Shown: positions 27,955 through 39,097, numbered from the stretch's first letter. The stretch is DNA of 64,000 bases from Erwinia endophytica (GCF_009295515.1 NZ_RQVV01000011.1:62001-126000), one strand, 5' to 3'. The notes: generated by a model from the letters alone, not told the origin. Translations and numbers: made by a program.

Positions 27955-29355
27955 ATGTCATTTGATTCTCTCGGCCTGAATGCCGACATTTTGCGTGCTG
28001 TTGCAGAACAGGGTTATAACCAGCCCACGCCCATTCAACAACAAGCTATTCCTGTGGTCCTGGCGGGACGTGACCTGATGGCCAGCGCCCAGACCGGAAC
28101 CGGTAAAACGGCCGGTTTTACACTGCCGCTGTTACAACTGCTGAGCAGTAGTACAGCGCAGCATTCGAAAGGACGTCGTCCGATACGTGCGCTGATCCTG
28201 ACCCCGACTCGTGAACTGGCGGCGCAGGTCGGTGAAAACGTTCAGGCTTACAGTAAATATCTCGATCTGCGCTCACTGGTGGTCTTCGGTGGCGTGAGCA
28301 TCAATCCACAGATGATGAAACTGCGTGGTGGCGTGGATGTGTTGGTCGCCACCCCAGGCCGCTTGCTGGATCTGGAACATCAGAATGCGTTGGATCTCTC
28401 TCAGGTGGAGATTCTGGTGCTGGACGAAGCCGATCGTATGCTGGATATGGGGTTTATCCACGATATCCGCCGTGTGCTGGCCAGGCTGCCTGCTAAACGT
28501 CAGAATCTGCTGTTTTCCGCTACTTTCTCTGATGAAATCAAAGATTTGGCCGTTAAACTGCTGCACAATCCTGAGCAGGTCTCGGTGGCTCGCCGTAACA
28601 CTGCTTCCGAGCAGATTACCCAGCACGTGCATTTTGTCGATAAGAAGCGTAAGCGGGAACTGCTGTCTTTCCTGATCGGTCGTGATAACTGGCAACAGGT
28701 GTTGGTGTTTACCCGTACCAAGCATGGCGCGAACCATCTGGCTGAGCAACTGAACAAAGACGGCATAACTGCCGCGGCGATCCACGGTAATAAAAGTCAG
28801 GGCGCGCGTACTCGCGCACTGAGCGATTTTAAACAAAATAATATTCGTGTACTGGTTGCCACTGATATTGCCGCGCGTGGGATTGATATTTCGGAGTTGC
28901 CGCACGTGGTGAATTACGAGCTGCCAAACGTACCGGAGGACTATGTACACCGCATTGGTCGTACGGGGCGTGCTGCGGCTACGGGTGAAGCGTTGTCACT
29001 GGTTTGCGTCGATGAACACAAATTGCTGCGTGATATTGAACGCGTGCTGAAGCGTGAGATCCCGCGTATTGCGATTGCAGGCTATGAGCCGGACCCGTCG
29101 ATTAAAGCGGAGCCGATTCAGAATGGGCGTCAGCAACGCGGCGGCGGTAATGGCGGCAGTCGTGGTCGTGGAGCACCTCAGGGCCAGCGAGGCAACGGTG
29201 AGCGTAGCCAACCTGCTGCTGGTGAACGGCGTCAGGCTGAGGGTCAGCGCCGTCAGGGAGCGCCAGGCGCTGCACGAGGCACCAGACCGGAAGGGCGCAG
29301 TGCTGCTGGCGAGCCTCGTAACAAAACCCGTCAGCGCCGGGCTAACCCGGCTTAA
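27955..29355 (+). CDS. rhlE: RhlE, DEAD-box ATP-dependent RNA helicase
   Basis: A 466-residue DEAD-box helicase involved in RNA remodelling and ribosome assembly in E. coli. All core motifs are visible: the Q motif (PTPIQQQAI), motif I AQTGTGKT, Ia [12 protein letters not shown] in [12 protein letters not shown] (LLFSATFS), and [10 protein letters not shown]. From about residue 375 the tail becomes rich in Arg, Gly and Gln and likely binds RNA. ATG at 27955 gives [21 protein letters not shown], as in E. coli; the longer open frame upstream covers promoter sequence. Confidence 0.96.
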   Translation: MSFDSLGLNADILRAVAEQGYNQPTPIQQQAIPVVLAGRDLMASAQTGTGKTAGFTLPLLQLLSSSTAQHSKGRRPIRALILTPTRELAAQVGENVQAYSKYLDLRSLVVFGGVSINPQMMKLRGGVDVLVATPGRLLDLEHQNALDLSQVEILVLDEADRMLDMGFIHDIRRVLARLPAKRQNLLFSATFSDEIKDLAVKLLHNPEQVSVARRNTASEQITQHVHFVDKKRKRELLSFLIGRDNWQQVLVFTRTKHGANHLAEQLNKDGITAAAIHGNKSQGARTRALSDFKQNNIRVLVATDIAARGIDISELPHVVNYELPNVPEDYVHRIGRTGRAAATGEALSLVCVDEHKLLRDIERVLKREIPRIAIAGYEPDPSIKAEPIQNGRQQRGGGNGGSRGRGAPQGQRGNGERSQPAAGERRQAEGQRRQGAPGAARGTRPEGRSAAGEPRNKTRQRRANPA

Positions 29356-29368
29356 AATTCTCTCTCCT

Positions 29369-29394
29369 GGGGATCGTCAGATCCCCTTATTTTA
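29369..29394 (+). terminator. Intrinsic terminator of rhlE
   Basis: A perfect 7-bp stem GGGGATC / GATCCCC with a GTCA loop, followed by TTATTTTA, 14 bases after the rhlE stop. Confidence 0.85.
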
Positions 29395-29418
29395 TCGATG
29401 AACGAGTAGTGAAGTGAC

Positions 29419-30378
29419 ATGCGCGTTTTACTGGCCCCGATGGAAGGCGTACTGGATTCTCTGGTGCGTGAGCTGCTCACCGAGGTGAATGATTACGACC
29501 TCTGCGTCACGGAGTTTCTGCGGGTTGTCGACCAGTTGCTGCCAGTCAAATTGTTTCATCGTCTTTGTCCTGAACTTCTTCATGCCAGCCGCACGCCATC
29601 GGGAACGCTGGTACGTGTCCAGCTATTAGGTCAGTACCCAGAGTGGTTGGCGGAAAACGCCGCCCGTGCTGTGGAATTGGGTTCCTGGGGAGTTGATCTG
29701 AACTGTGGTTGCCCATCTAAAACCGTCAATGGTAGCGGCGGCGGGGCGACGCTGTTGAAAAATCCTGAACTTATTTATCAGGGCGCCAAAGCGATGCGTG
29801 CTGCCGTACCGGCTCATCTGCCCGTCACAGTGAAAGTGCGTCTGGGGTGGGAGTCTGGCGCGCGTCAGTTTGAAATTGCTGATGCAGTACAGCAGGCGGG
29901 TGCTACCGAGCTGACAGTCCATGGGCGCACCCGGGAAGACGGTTATAAGGCGGAAAAGATTAACTGGGCGGCCATTGGCGAAATCCGCCAGCGCCTCAAT
30001 ATTCCGGTTATTGCCAATGGTGAGATCTGGGACTGGCAAAGTGCTCAGGAGTGTCTGCGCGTGACCGGCTGTGATGCAGTGATGATTGGTCGCGGCGCGT
30101 TGAACATGCCCAATCTCAGTAGAGTCATTAAGTATCACGAGCCGCGGATGCCGTGGCCTGGTGTGGTGAAGTTGCTGTATAAATACGTACAGTTGGAAAA
30201 GCAGGGCAATACGGGCCAGTATCACGTGGCGAGGATTAAGCAGTGGTTGGGGTTTCTGCGCAAAGAGTATGAGCAGGCCAGCGAACTGTTCGGCCATATC
30301 CGGACGCTGAAGACTTCGGGTGAAATAGCCGGTTTTATTGAACGTTATGTTATTTCCAGTACCCTGGAAATGGGGTGA
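29419..30378 (+). CDS. dusC: DusC, tRNA-dihydrouridine(16) synthase
   Basis: A 319-residue FMN-dependent enzyme reducing U16 in tRNA. The catalytic loop is [20 protein letters not shown] (active Cys at about residue 98). The FMN-binding regions [17 protein letters not shown] and [11 protein letters not shown] follow. Identity with E. coli DusC is high along the whole length (315 aa there). Transcription is probably independent of rhlE because a strong terminator lies between them. Confidence 0.95.
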   Translation: MRVLLAPMEGVLDSLVRELLTEVNDYDLCVTEFLRVVDQLLPVKLFHRLCPELLHASRTPSGTLVRVQLLGQYPEWLAENAARAVELGSWGVDLNCGCPSKTVNGSGGGATLLKNPELIYQGAKAMRAAVPAHLPVTVKVRLGWESGARQFEIADAVQQAGATELTVHGRTREDGYKAEKINWAAIGEIRQRLNIPVIANGEIWDWQSAQECLRVTGCDAVMIGRGALNMPNLSRVIKYHEPRMPWPGVVKLLYKYVQLEKQGNTGQYHVARIKQWLGFLRKEYEQASELFGHIRTLKTSGEIAGFIERYVISSTLEMG

Positions 30379-30587
30379 ACGATCTGCCTCAAAATTTTAT
30401 TTTGCCAGCCCGCTTCAGATCGGTGGAAACGACTGTCTTTTATACTAAATTTAATTTGAGTGGCTGGCCAGGGGGGCCTTTGCCTGCTGTTGACGGAATT
30501 CGTCACATTTATCAATATTCTTGGCAGGATATATTAGATTCCTAAGGGTATGATAAGTCTTACATCACACCTATTTTTGGCTCTGAC

Positions 30588-31784
30588 ATGTCTTCGATCC
30601 CCGCATTATCCAATGCGCAGCTTAACAAACGCATTATTTCTGTCGTCGTTTTTACCTTCTTTTGTTATCTGTCGATCGGTTTACCGCTGGCGGTGTTGCC
30701 TGGGTATGTGCATAACCACCTGGGTTATAGCTCGTTTATCGCAGGATTAATTATCAGTCTGCAGTATTTTGCCACGTTGATCAGTCGTCCGCAGGCTGGG
30801 CGTTATGCTGACTTGCTGGGCCCTAAAAAAGTGGTGTTGGTGGGATTGTTGCTCTGTGGGGCCAGCGGCCTGTTTAGCCTGTTGGCGGTGATGTTTGATG
30901 CCAGCCCGTTAACCAAATTGATCCTGTTGGCAGTGGGGCGCGTGGTGCTGGGCGTGGGGGAGAGCCTGACCGCCACGGGATCTATTTTGTGGGGGATTAA
31001 TATTGTCGGTACGGTGCAGAGTGCACGTGTTATTTCCTGGAACGGTGTGGCGACTTATCTGGCGATGGCCGTTGGCGCGCCACTTGGTGTGATGCTTAAC
31101 ACGGCTTTTGGTATTCCTGGTTTTGCCGTACTGATTATGTTGATGGCGATTTTTGGTTTCTGGCTGGCGACTCAGCGTCCTGCGGTGGTGGTCGCTGTTG
31201 GTCAGCGGATCCCCTTCAACAAAGTGTTCTCCCGTATCTGGTTGTACGGTCTGTGTCTGGGGTTGGGAACCGTTGGATTCGGGACGATCGCCACCTTCAT
31301 TACCCTCTATTTTTCCAGCAACAACTGGAGCGGCGCCGCATTTTCGCTGACCCTGTTCAGTCTCGGTTTTGTCGCTATGCGGCTGATATTCAGCAACACC
31401 ATTGGTCGTTTCGGCGGTATTCGCGTGTCTCTGGTTTCCTTTGCCATTGAAGGCGTCGGCTTGCTCATGATCTGGCAGGGTGGGTCATCACTGCTGGTGG
31501 ATATCGGGGCGTTTCTGACCGGATCGGGTTTTTCATTGATCTTTCCGGCGCTGGGTGTGGAGGCGATCAAACAGGTGGAACCGCAGAACCAGGGATCGGC
31601 ATTGGGATTGTATTCCGCCTTCCTCGACTTCGGACTGGGGATAACCGGGCCTCTGGCTGGCGTATTAATTGGACATTGGGGAATCGGTTCGATTTATCTG
31701 GTGGCCGCTGTGGTGGTGATGTTCGCCTTTGCTATTACTCTCAGATTGCAATGGATGGTCCGTATTGTTCAGCAACGTGGTTAG
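30588..31784 (+). CDS. MFS transporter of the YfcJ/YhhS family
   Basis: A 398-residue inner-membrane protein with about twelve hydrophobic segments. It has the family's features: VFTFFCYLSIGLPLAVLPGYVH at the first helix, RPQAGRYADLLGPKK (the MFS loop 2-3 motif), GESLTATGSILWG, and SLIFPALGVEAIKQV in the second half, as in E. coli YfcJ and YhhS (UPF0226). Substrates of this group are poorly defined. The ATG has only a weak ribosome site. It lies alone between dusC and the DUF481 gene. Confidence 0.88.
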   Translation: MSSIPALSNAQLNKRIISVVVFTFFCYLSIGLPLAVLPGYVHNHLGYSSFIAGLIISLQYFATLISRPQAGRYADLLGPKKVVLVGLLLCGASGLFSLLAVMFDASPLTKLILLAVGRVVLGVGESLTATGSILWGINIVGTVQSARVISWNGVATYLAMAVGAPLGVMLNTAFGIPGFAVLIMLMAIFGFWLATQRPAVVVAVGQRIPFNKVFSRIWLYGLCLGLGTVGFGTIATFITLYFSSNNWSGAAFSLTLFSLGFVAMRLIFSNTIGRFGGIRVSLVSFAIEGVGLLMIWQGGSSLLVDIGAFLTGSGFSLIFPALGVEAIKQVEPQNQGSALGLYSAFLDFGLGITGPLAGVLIGHWGIGSIYLVAAVVVMFAFAITLRLQWMVRIVQQRG

Positions 31785-31868
31785 CATTTTTCTCCTGTAA
31801 CTCGCCTTATTTGGCTATTATCGGATATATTCCCCTGAATACGGCGAACAATATTTCCTGGTATAACC

Positions 31869-32930
31869 ATGCTGCGCCGCAATTTGAGGAAACGCTGCAC
31901 CGTGATCAGTGCTCCCCGTCCCACCGCAATCCGGCTGGCTGGTTTGCTGGCTTACCTGGCAATAATCCCAGCGTCGGCCCTGGCTGATACTGTCTGGATG
32001 AAGAATGGCGACCGACTCAGTGGGACGGTGCGTTCTCTTGGCAATGGCAAGTTGGTGATGGACACTACTTATGGTGGGACGCTGTCGCTCAACTGGAATG
32101 CGGTCAGTACGCTTTCCAGTGAACAGGTCATTGAAGTACATAGCGGTACAAGCAGGCAGGTCTCTAAGGCACAGCTGATGGCGGCCGATCCCGGTTATAT
32201 CATGGTGAAGCGCGGTGAGGATGTCCAACGGGTCCAGGTGGCGAAATTGGAAGAATTTATCAAGCCGAAACCGAAAACCGACACGCTGAACTGGACCGGT
32301 AATATTGATGTGGGCGTTAACCTGAAAAAAAATTCAGGCCAGAGCCAGGACTATCACTTCGCATACAACAACAAAATCAATGTCGGTAAATGGCGTAATG
32401 ATTTTGGTGGTACCTGGAATCGTGATAAAGAAGACGGCACCATGGACAGCGAAAATTATAGCCTGCGCTATGCACTGGACTACATGTTCCGGGACCAGTA
32501 TTTCTGGCAGGGCAGAGCACGTTATAAGCGGGACTGGGTAGAGGATTTATCGCAGCAGGCGGTTATTGGCACGGGGCCGGGCTATCAATTCTGGGACGAT
32601 GAGTTGGGCTCTTTCTCATTGGCTATACTGGGCGGTGCGTTTACCTATGGTTATAGCGATAGCAGCTCTGCCAGTCACTTTGGCGCCTTGGTTCGCTGGG
32701 ACTATCAACGTTATCTACAGGGCAGGAAGGTCGTTCTGTTCACCCAGGGGGATGTCGGGCATTCACTGGATGAGGATGGCATTTTCACCCTGGATGCGGA
32801 GATTGGCCTGCGTTATCAACTGACTAACTGGTCATCGCTTAACATTACTTATGGACATAATCTGGTCAGTGGTACGAGGGATAGCCTCAATGAACGCGAT
32901 TTTACCACTGGGCTGGGTGTGAAGTGGTAA
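31869..32930 (+). CDS. DUF481 (YdiY-like) outer-membrane protein with N-terminal extension domain
   Basis: A 353-residue exported protein. A long signal peptide (residues 1 to about 39, ending ASALA) is followed by a small beta-rich domain (DTVWMKNGDRLSGTVRSLGN). From about residue 135 comes a DUF481 barrel-like region with alternating aromatic strands (NWTGNIDVGVNL, YSLRYALDYMFRDQYFW), ending in the terminal aromatic GLGVKW typical of outer-membrane beta-barrels. E. coli YdiY has only the DUF481 part and is about 100 residues shorter. The role is unknown; an acid-inducible function is suggested for YdiY. Confidence 0.85.
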   Translation: MLRRNLRKRCTVISAPRPTAIRLAGLLAYLAIIPASALADTVWMKNGDRLSGTVRSLGNGKLVMDTTYGGTLSLNWNAVSTLSSEQVIEVHSGTSRQVSKAQLMAADPGYIMVKRGEDVQRVQVAKLEEFIKPKPKTDTLNWTGNIDVGVNLKKNSGQSQDYHFAYNNKINVGKWRNDFGGTWNRDKEDGTMDSENYSLRYALDYMFRDQYFWQGRARYKRDWVEDLSQQAVIGTGPGYQFWDDELGSFSLAILGGAFTYGYSDSSSASHFGALVRWDYQRYLQGRKVVLFTQGDVGHSLDEDGIFTLDAEIGLRYQLTNWSSLNITYGHNLVSGTRDSLNERDFTTGLGVKW

Positions 32931-33084
32931 TCGGCATGATTAGGTTTCGCCCGGGGAGGGGAACCGCGGACATCGGTTAACACGTAAACATGTTATACCT
33001 GATGTTCGGTTGATTGCTGGTCAGGGCGCAAAACGCGACATGATGGCCGATATTTCCTGTGTTTTGAGTTGCGCCGTTATCGGT

Positions 33085-33105
33085 CACGGGCCGTTAAGGC
33101 CCGTG
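33085..33105 (-). terminator. Hairpin after the L,D-transpeptidase gene
   Basis: CACGGGCC pairs with GGCCCGTG across a five-base loop, four bases beyond the stop codon. No T-run follows, so it may stabilise the transcript end or act as a weak terminator. Confidence 0.5.
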
Positions 33106-33109
33106 GTGA

Positions 33110-34354
33110 TTAAGACTGGCTGTTACTGCGGGTTGTTGCTGGCGTGGCGGATTTTGCCGAAACCGAGGACGGTTTAGGTTCATAAATCGGGCCGGGTTGT
33201 TTCGGGACCACAAAGGTGTTGTTATCCGATGCGGCTGGTGCCTGTTCTCCTGTCGCAGAGTTTTCCGCAGGGACATTATTGTCTGGCGAGCTGGCACCAG
33301 CGGGTGCTGGAGCAGAATCCTGGTCCATCGCGTTAGTACTCTGGTCAGTGATCAGCGTTGTGGGGCCTTCTTTCGGCATCGCGCCATCCTGTTCCTGTAC
33401 GGGAATTGGGGTCGCAAAGCTATTGTCGGCAGCACCGTTCACTTTGGTTGGCATCCCCGAACGGATTTTTAGTGCCTCTTCCAGTGCAGCGCTATCAACG
33501 CTGGCATCCGACACCACTTTGTTCACCACCGGGGTGAGCGTCAGCGGGAGCGGTTTGTTGGAGTTAAACTGCTCTTCAGTCTGGGATAACGGGTTATGTA
33601 CTTCTACCAGACGGGAACCGTCAGGCTCAACGGTGGCTTTAATCGGCTGATCGATAAACTGTACGCGCGTGCCTACCGGCACGTTATCGAACAGCCATTT
33701 AATATCATCAGCACGCAGACGCACACAGCCGTGGCTTACGCGCAAACCGATACCGAAGTTAGCATTGGTGCCGTGGATAGCATACAGACGGCCAATATAC
33801 AGTGCATACAGACCCATCGGGTTATCCGGACCCGCAGGGAAGATGGCGGGCAATGGCGTACCCGCGGCTGCGGCATCTTCATGCATTTTTTTGGTCGGCG
33901 TCCAGGTTGGGCCGTCTTTTTTTCTTTCTACCTTAGTTGTCCAGTTAATTGGCGTATCTTTACCCAATTCCCCCACACCGATCGGTAGCACAACTACCGT
34001 ATTGCTCCCTTTCGGGTAGTAATAAAGGCGCATTTCAGCGCTGTTGATAATGATGCCTTCACGTGGGGCATTTGGCAGGATCAACTGCTGAGGAATAATC
34101 AGTTTGCTACCCGCTTTGGGCAAGTACACATCCACACCTGGGTTGGCTTCCAGCATATTGCTCAAGCCCATCTGGTACTGTGCGGCAAAGGCTTCCAGAG
34201 GAAGTTTGCTGTCCTGAGGGATGGTAATTTCAAGATTCTGACCAATCAGACGACTGTTTGCTGCAGGCAGAGGGTAAACAACGGCAAAGACTGAGTGGCT
34301 GTATGCGGTAACGGCCAGGGCTAAAGCGACTAATACGCGGATGCTCTTTTTCAT
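33110..34354 (-). CDS. ldtB: L,D-transpeptidase (LdtB/YbiS-like) with long C-terminal tail
   Basis: A 414-residue periplasmic L,D-transpeptidase. E. coli LdtB attaches Braun lipoprotein to peptidoglycan. Residues 1-24 are a signal peptide (ending SVFA), a LysM-like segment follows (about 40-95), and the YkuD catalytic domain ends with SHGCVRL (Cys210). The first 306 residues align with the whole of E. coli LdtB (306 aa). Residues 307-414 are an added low-complexity tail rich in Pro, Ala, Ser, Asn and Thr. The choice of LdtB over other paralogues rests on close sequence match ([20 protein letters not shown]). Confidence 0.88.
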   Translation of the reverse strand: MKKSIRVLVALALAVTAYSHSVFAVVYPLPAANSRLIGQNLEITIPQDSKLPLEAFAAQYQMGLSNMLEANPGVDVYLPKAGSKLIIPQQLILPNAPREGIIINSAEMRLYYYPKGSNTVVVLPIGVGELGKDTPINWTTKVERKKDGPTWTPTKKMHEDAAAAGTPLPAIFPAGPDNPMGLYALYIGRLYAIHGTNANFGIGLRVSHGCVRLRADDIKWLFDNVPVGTRVQFIDQPIKATVEPDGSRLVEVHNPLSQTEEQFNSNKPLPLTLTPVVNKVVSDASVDSAALEEALKIRSGMPTKVNGAADNSFATPIPVQEQDGAMPKEGPTTLITDQSTNAMDQDSAPAPAGASSPDNNVPAENSATGEQAPAASDNNTFVVPKQPGPIYEPKPSSVSAKSATPATTRSNSQS

Positions 34355-34570
34355 ATTCTTCAGGTGTAGCGCCTATAATCAGTGGATAAATGAGGCAGTA
34401 TAGCTCGGGGGTGACCGGCTGCACATTATATGGGCATAATCCATTAGGATGAAACCAGGATTTGTAACAGTTGAACTAACTTTACTCAGAATAATCTGCA
34501 AAAATGGCACCGAAGTAAATAAAATGTCCCGACGCCAAATTATTCAGTTTGTAAAAAAGGTCGCAACGCG

Positions 34571-35140
34571 CTACTGCGGTTCACGTTCAGAACGGCGTTT
34601 AATGTAGAGTCTGATCCCCCAGGCCACGGCAATGGCCAGCACCACCCAGATAATCTTTTTAATATGATGATCCAGCAAGTGCAGCCATGGGGCGATAACC
34701 TGACCGCCAAGGTAACCCAGCGTGACAAAAATTAACGCCCACGCCATGGCGCCCACCACGTTAAGCAGCAGGAATTTTTGTGGCTTCAGCTTGCTGGCGC
34801 CGATAATAATCGGGCCGATTATCCGTAAGCCATACATAAATCGCACACCGATGACAAACAGCACGGGGCGTTTGCGGATCAGCGTATTCGCTTTGTCTAT
34901 TTGCTTCTGGTGTTTTTTAAATCGCACCAGGATTCTCGGACCGTAGTGACGACCGATAAAAAACAGGGCGGTATCGCCCAGGACGCCGCCAGCCATAGCA
35001 ATCAGTACCACCAGAACATAGTTCAGCAGTCCTTCATGCGCTGCCACACCACCCAGCAGCGTGAAAGTTTCTCCTTCGGCAATGCAGCCAATAAATAGCG
35101 CCAGATAACCATATTGTGTAATGAGATGATTGGCATCCAT
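34571..35140 (-). CDS. yohD: DedA-family membrane protein (YohD-like)
   Basis: A 189-residue DedA (SNARE-associated/VTT) inner-membrane protein with several hydrophobic segments. The DedA signatures are present: AEGETFTLLGGVAAHEG, GGVLGDTALFFIGRHYG, and RFMYGLRIIGPIIIGASKL. Members affect membrane lipid scrambling and proton-motive force. The match is best to E. coli YohD, and the pbpG neighbourhood agrees. The start ATG after AGGAGAAAAAGCCT was preferred over an in-frame one 13 codons upstream. Confidence 0.88.
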   Translation of the reverse strand: MDANHLITQYGYLALFIGCIAEGETFTLLGGVAAHEGLLNYVLVVLIAMAGGVLGDTALFFIGRHYGPRILVRFKKHQKQIDKANTLIRKRPVLFVIGVRFMYGLRIIGPIIIGASKLKPQKFLLLNVVGAMAWALIFVTLGYLGGQVIAPWLHLLDHHIKKIIWVVLAIAVAWGIRLYIKRRSEREPQ

Positions 35141-35554
35141 AGGCTTTTTCTCCTGCGGTTGATGCGCTATATCCTGCATACTTTACGCGACCGGCGCGTG
35201 GGTTGCACGAAGGTAATCTGGCCACTGATCTGAGTCTGTTCCCGCGGGTTTCATTCACTCTCCTGGATAACTCACCTGAATAAGTGCATCGGAATTTGTT
35301 CACTTACCGTGGAATTTGGACTGAGTATGGTTTGCTGATGGCGGTGCTCAGGGGGGATGCTTACGGGCTTTTCTAACGTTTCCGCCACTGGTTTATCGGC
35401 GGTTGCTCATTAACGCTCAGAAACGAATATCCTTTAGGGAAAAACTGAATATCCAGCGTATTATGCGCCGGTTAGCCCCGCGAGTCCTGCCTTTTGCGGT
35501 GGCGGCGTGCGGCGTTGCCGTGCCTGAATCATTACCTGATTAAGTTTTCCCAAG
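35141..35554. other. Intergenic region between yohD-like gene and pbpG
   Basis: A 414-base divergent promoter region. I find no gene, no recognisable repeat and no clear operator in it. Confidence 0.5.
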
Positions 35555-36505
35555 ATGTCTGCAAAAATTCGCTTGTCGCTTCTGAGTTTGGCTGTGCTTT
35601 TTTCTGGGCAGGTTTTCCTGCATCAGGCCGACGCCAGCCCCCGTCCGGCCAATGAGGCCACACTTTCGCAGCCCCAGATTGCCTCTGGTAGCGCCATGGT
35701 TGTCGATCTCAACAGCAATAAAGTTATCTATGCCAGTCACCCCGATTTAGTCCGTCCCATGGCTTCCCTCACTAAACTGATGACGGTCATGGTGACGCTG
35801 GATGCTCATCTGCCGTTGGATGAGCTGCTGAGTGTCGATATCAGCCATACGCCAGAAATGCGGGGTGTTTATTCCCGTGTACGTCTGAACAGTCAGATCA
35901 GTCGTAAAAATATGATGTTGCTGGCGTTGATGTCTTCCGAAAACCGTGCGGCAGCCAGCCTGGCACACCATTATCCTGGTGGCTACAATGCTTTTATTCG
36001 TGCAATGAATGCCAAGGCCCGTGCGCTGGGCATGACGCATACCCGTTATGTTGAGCCTACTGGCCTGTCGACTCAGAATGTCTCGACGGCACGCGATCTG
36101 ATTAAATTATTGATTGCGACTAAACGTTATCCCCTGATTGGGCAACTTAGCACGACCCATGAAGATATGGCGACATTCAAAAGTCCGAACTACACTCTGC
36201 CTTTTCGCAATACTAACCATCTGGTGTTCCGCCCTGACTGGAATATACAACTGACCAAAACGGGATTTACCAATGAAGCGGGCCATTGTCTGGTGATGCG
36301 TACGGTGATTAATCAACGACCGGTTGCGTTGGTGGTGATGGATGCTTTTGGTAAATATACGCATTTTGCTGATGCTAATCGCCTGCGTACCTGGATAGAA
36401 ACCGGCAAGGTTTCACCCATACCGGCTGCGGCGCTGAGCTATAAGAAACAGAAAGCGGCAGAAGAAATGGTGAGTAATGGCAGTGCCGCAGAGGTTGTTG
36501 AGTAG
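35555..36505 (+). CDS. pbpG: PBP7, D-alanyl-D-alanine endopeptidase
   Basis: A 316-residue periplasmic serine endopeptidase that cuts D-Ala-mDAP cross-links in peptidoglycan. Signal peptide residues 1-27 (ending ADA). The active site is SLTK (Ser71, Lys74), the second motif is SEN (127-129), and KTG lies in [13 protein letters not shown]. Length and sequence match E. coli PbpG. In E. coli dld lies between pbpG and bglX; here a mechanosensitive channel gene takes that place. Confidence 0.96.
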   Translation: MSAKIRLSLLSLAVLFSGQVFLHQADASPRPANEATLSQPQIASGSAMVVDLNSNKVIYASHPDLVRPMASLTKLMTVMVTLDAHLPLDELLSVDISHTPEMRGVYSRVRLNSQISRKNMMLLALMSSENRAAASLAHHYPGGYNAFIRAMNAKARALGMTHTRYVEPTGLSTQNVSTARDLIKLLIATKRYPLIGQLSTTHEDMATFKSPNYTLPFRNTNHLVFRPDWNIQLTKTGFTNEAGHCLVMRTVINQRPVALVVMDAFGKYTHFADANRLRTWIETGKVSPIPAAALSYKKQKAAEEMVSNGSAAEVVE

Positions 36506-36604
36506 TCAATAAATCCTATAGTTTCGGCGTGGGCGAAAGCATAGACTGATGTTGGTTTTCTGGTGTTTTTATGCTGGAAATTATCTCTATATCTGGAAAT
36601 ATTC

Positions 36605-39046
36605 ATGTCGACGTTGTTAACCTTTTTTCGTGTGTGCTTGTTGGCGCTAGTTGTTTTTTCTCCGTTGATGGCGCAGGCTGCTGACAACGACGATGCCAGC
36701 CAGCAAAGTGGTGAGGTCCAGTCCAAAGTTGATGCCGCAGTTGAACTGCCGAAAATGCAAAAGGTGCTGGATAATATTAAACAGCAGGTTTCAGGCGAAA
36801 CTAACGATAGCCGCCTGTCAGCGCTGAATGATATGGCGCTGGCGTTATCGGGTGATGTTGATACCTTGATCCAGGGGATCACGCCCCAACTGGCTCAATT
36901 GCAGGCCCAGCTTGCCGTGCTTGGCCCCGCTCCCAAACCGGAAAGCGGCGTGAAAGAAACCGCCGAGGTCACCAGGACACGCAATAATCTGGAAAATCAG
37001 AAGCGCAAAATGGATGACCAGATCCAGCAGGCGTCGGTCATCAAAAACGGGGCGATCAACCTCTCTGTGCAGATTGCTAACTTGCGTCGCGATGCACTTA
37101 AAACTCAGTTAGCGCTAAATTCAGGGAGTATTTTCGGGCCGCGTTTTTGGGCGCCATTGTTCAATGATCAGAGCGATGACTCAGCCAGACTCGATGATTT
37201 TATCAGCGAGTTGACGGATACCGCAGCACTTTCCTGGCAACCAGGCTGGCGTATTGGCACGGTATTCTGGGTGGTACTGGCGGGTCTGGTCGCCACATTG
37301 GGACGTCGTTATCTTGAAGAATTTCTGGCATGGGTGGGGATTCATCACTTGCCGGAAGGTCGCCTGCGTCGCAGCTTCCTGGCGGCGGCGGTGGCGATGA
37401 CCACCCTGGTCTCGGTGATACTGGCCTTTAACTTCGTCGATCATGCTTTCACCCGTCATGACAGCGTGGAGGATGATGTACGGATGTTTGCCGATAAGCT
37501 GGTGGGTCTGAGCATTTTTTGCGGGTTGATTGCCGGACTGGGCCGGGCATTCCTGTCAAACCGTCGTCCCTCCTGGCGACTGCCGAATATTTCTAATGAA
37601 GTGGCGTTAGCACTCAGGCCGTTTCCGCCATTGGCGGCCATGCTGGTGTTTGTTTTCCAGACGGTGGAAACGCTCAATAGCAGTGCCAATACCAGTGTCA
37701 GCACCACCATTTTTGCCAACGGTATTACAGCGTTACTGATTGGTACGACGGCGCTGATGATCAGTTTCCGTACCAATCGTGTACGGCGCAGAATGATTCT
37801 GGCAGGTACGCCACCGGAAGCAAAATCCATGTTGGTGGGACTGATCCAGATGGCTATTACTCTGTGTGGGGTAGCGATTATGGTGACGTTGGTTGTCGGT
37901 TACGTCACCCTCGCACGCTTCCTCAGCTATGAGCTGATTTGGATGGGTATTGTCTTTGGCTCGTTTTATATTCTCAGCCAATTGGTGGTTGATAGCAGCG
38001 AAAGTTTGTTTTCCACTAGTAATGCCACCGGTAAAAGCATCCAGCGTTCGCTAAATATTGATGCGCGTCATCTGTCGCAGGTTGCGACACTGCTGGGTGC
38101 CATCGGTAAAACCATACTGGTGTTGGTGGCGGCCATGGCGTTGTTGAATGGTACGCTTGGCAGCGCAACGCCGATTGAATTAATACAAAAAGCGATCGAG
38201 TTTTGGGGCGGCAAGGGGCTGGAATCCCTGGATATTGTGCCTGCCCATGTGCTGAATGCATTGATATGCCTGATTGTCGGCATTTATGTACTGCGCTCGG
38301 TCAGGCGTTGGCTCGATCAGGAATTCCTGCCAAAGACCACAATGGCGGCAGGGATGCGGATTTCGTTGATCACCCTGTTCAGCAATGTGGGCTATGTGGT
38401 GGTGTTCCTGCTGGCCTTGTCGGTGATGGGGCTGCAGTGGAACAAGCTGGCGTGGATTGTTAGCGCCCTGTCGGTGGGGATTGGTTTCGGTCTGCAAGAG
38501 ATCGTGAAAAACTTTATGTCTGGCCTGATCCTGCTGACCGAACGTCCGGTGAAAGTGGGCGATTTAGTCAGCATTAGTGGTATCGAAGGGGATATACGGC
38601 GTATTAATGTACGTGCTACCGAGATTCAATTGAGTGACAAATCCACCGTGATTGTACCGAACTCCCAGTTCATCTCGCAGAACGTGCGTAATGCCACCAT
38701 GGGCAATGCGCAGGGGGTGGCAACCATTACGCTGACATTTCCTCTGGATATCGATCCGGTTTTGGTGCGTAAGTTGTTGCTGGATGTGTACAGCGAAAAC
38801 GAGCGTATCCTGGATACGCCGGAACCGTCGGTGTCCTTTAAAGATCTGACTTCTTCGGGGATAGTGATGGCGGTGACGGGGAATGTCGCCAGCCCGCGTC
38901 AGGTGTCAGGAGCGAAGAGCGAGTTGTTGTTTGCCATTCTCACTCGCCTGCGAAAAGAGGGCGTGATGCTTTCTACGCCGCAGATGATGATTGTCGAACA
39001 ACGTAATGGCCAGAGAGTGGTGGTGGACGACGGCGAGATGCCTTAA
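36605..39046 (+). CDS. Large MscS-family mechanosensitive channel (DUF3772 type)
   Basis: An 813-residue inner-membrane protein. A signal peptide (residues 1-26, ending AQA) precedes a periplasmic coiled-coil/DUF3772 region (about 27-210), then about ten membrane segments, then the MscS domain. The pore-lining helix and beta domain appear as GIGFGLQEIVKNFMSGLILL, followed by ERPVKVGDLVSI and IVPNSQFISQNVRN. It has the same build as MscK/YbiO-type multi-helix channels but belongs to the DUF3772 subgroup, which I do not associate with a named E. coli gene. The ATG at 36605 was chosen because it starts the signal peptide. A role in osmotic down-shock protection is inferred. Confidence 0.85.
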   Translation: MSTLLTFFRVCLLALVVFSPLMAQAADNDDASQQSGEVQSKVDAAVELPKMQKVLDNIKQQVSGETNDSRLSALNDMALALSGDVDTLIQGITPQLAQLQAQLAVLGPAPKPESGVKETAEVTRTRNNLENQKRKMDDQIQQASVIKNGAINLSVQIANLRRDALKTQLALNSGSIFGPRFWAPLFNDQSDDSARLDDFISELTDTAALSWQPGWRIGTVFWVVLAGLVATLGRRYLEEFLAWVGIHHLPEGRLRRSFLAAAVAMTTLVSVILAFNFVDHAFTRHDSVEDDVRMFADKLVGLSIFCGLIAGLGRAFLSNRRPSWRLPNISNEVALALRPFPPLAAMLVFVFQTVETLNSSANTSVSTTIFANGITALLIGTTALMISFRTNRVRRRMILAGTPPEAKSMLVGLIQMAITLCGVAIMVTLVVGYVTLARFLSYELIWMGIVFGSFYILSQLVVDSSESLFSTSNATGKSIQRSLNIDARHLSQVATLLGAIGKTILVLVAAMALLNGTLGSATPIELIQKAIEFWGGKGLESLDIVPAHVLNALICLIVGIYVLRSVRRWLDQEFLPKTTMAAGMRISLITLFSNVGYVVVFLLALSVMGLQWNKLAWIVSALSVGIGFGLQEIVKNFMSGLILLTERPVKVGDLVSISGIEGDIRRINVRATEIQLSDKSTVIVPNSQFISQNVRNATMGNAQGVATITLTFPLDIDPVLVRKLLLDVYSENERILDTPEPSVSFKDLTSSGIVMAVTGNVASPRQVSGAKSELLFAILTRLRKEGVMLSTPQMMIVEQRNGQRVVVDDGEMP

Positions 39047-39097
39047 CTTCCTTCCCTGGGGCCTGATACGGCGAGAAGCGTGCCGCCAACGGTCAGC

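Noticed and set aside
28273-28950. Long open frame antisense to rhlE (225 codons)
   Set aside because: It is a shadow of the highly conserved rhlE frame, without a ribosome site or recognisable protein features; the same holds for the other long antisense frames in bglX, argH-like and uvrB.
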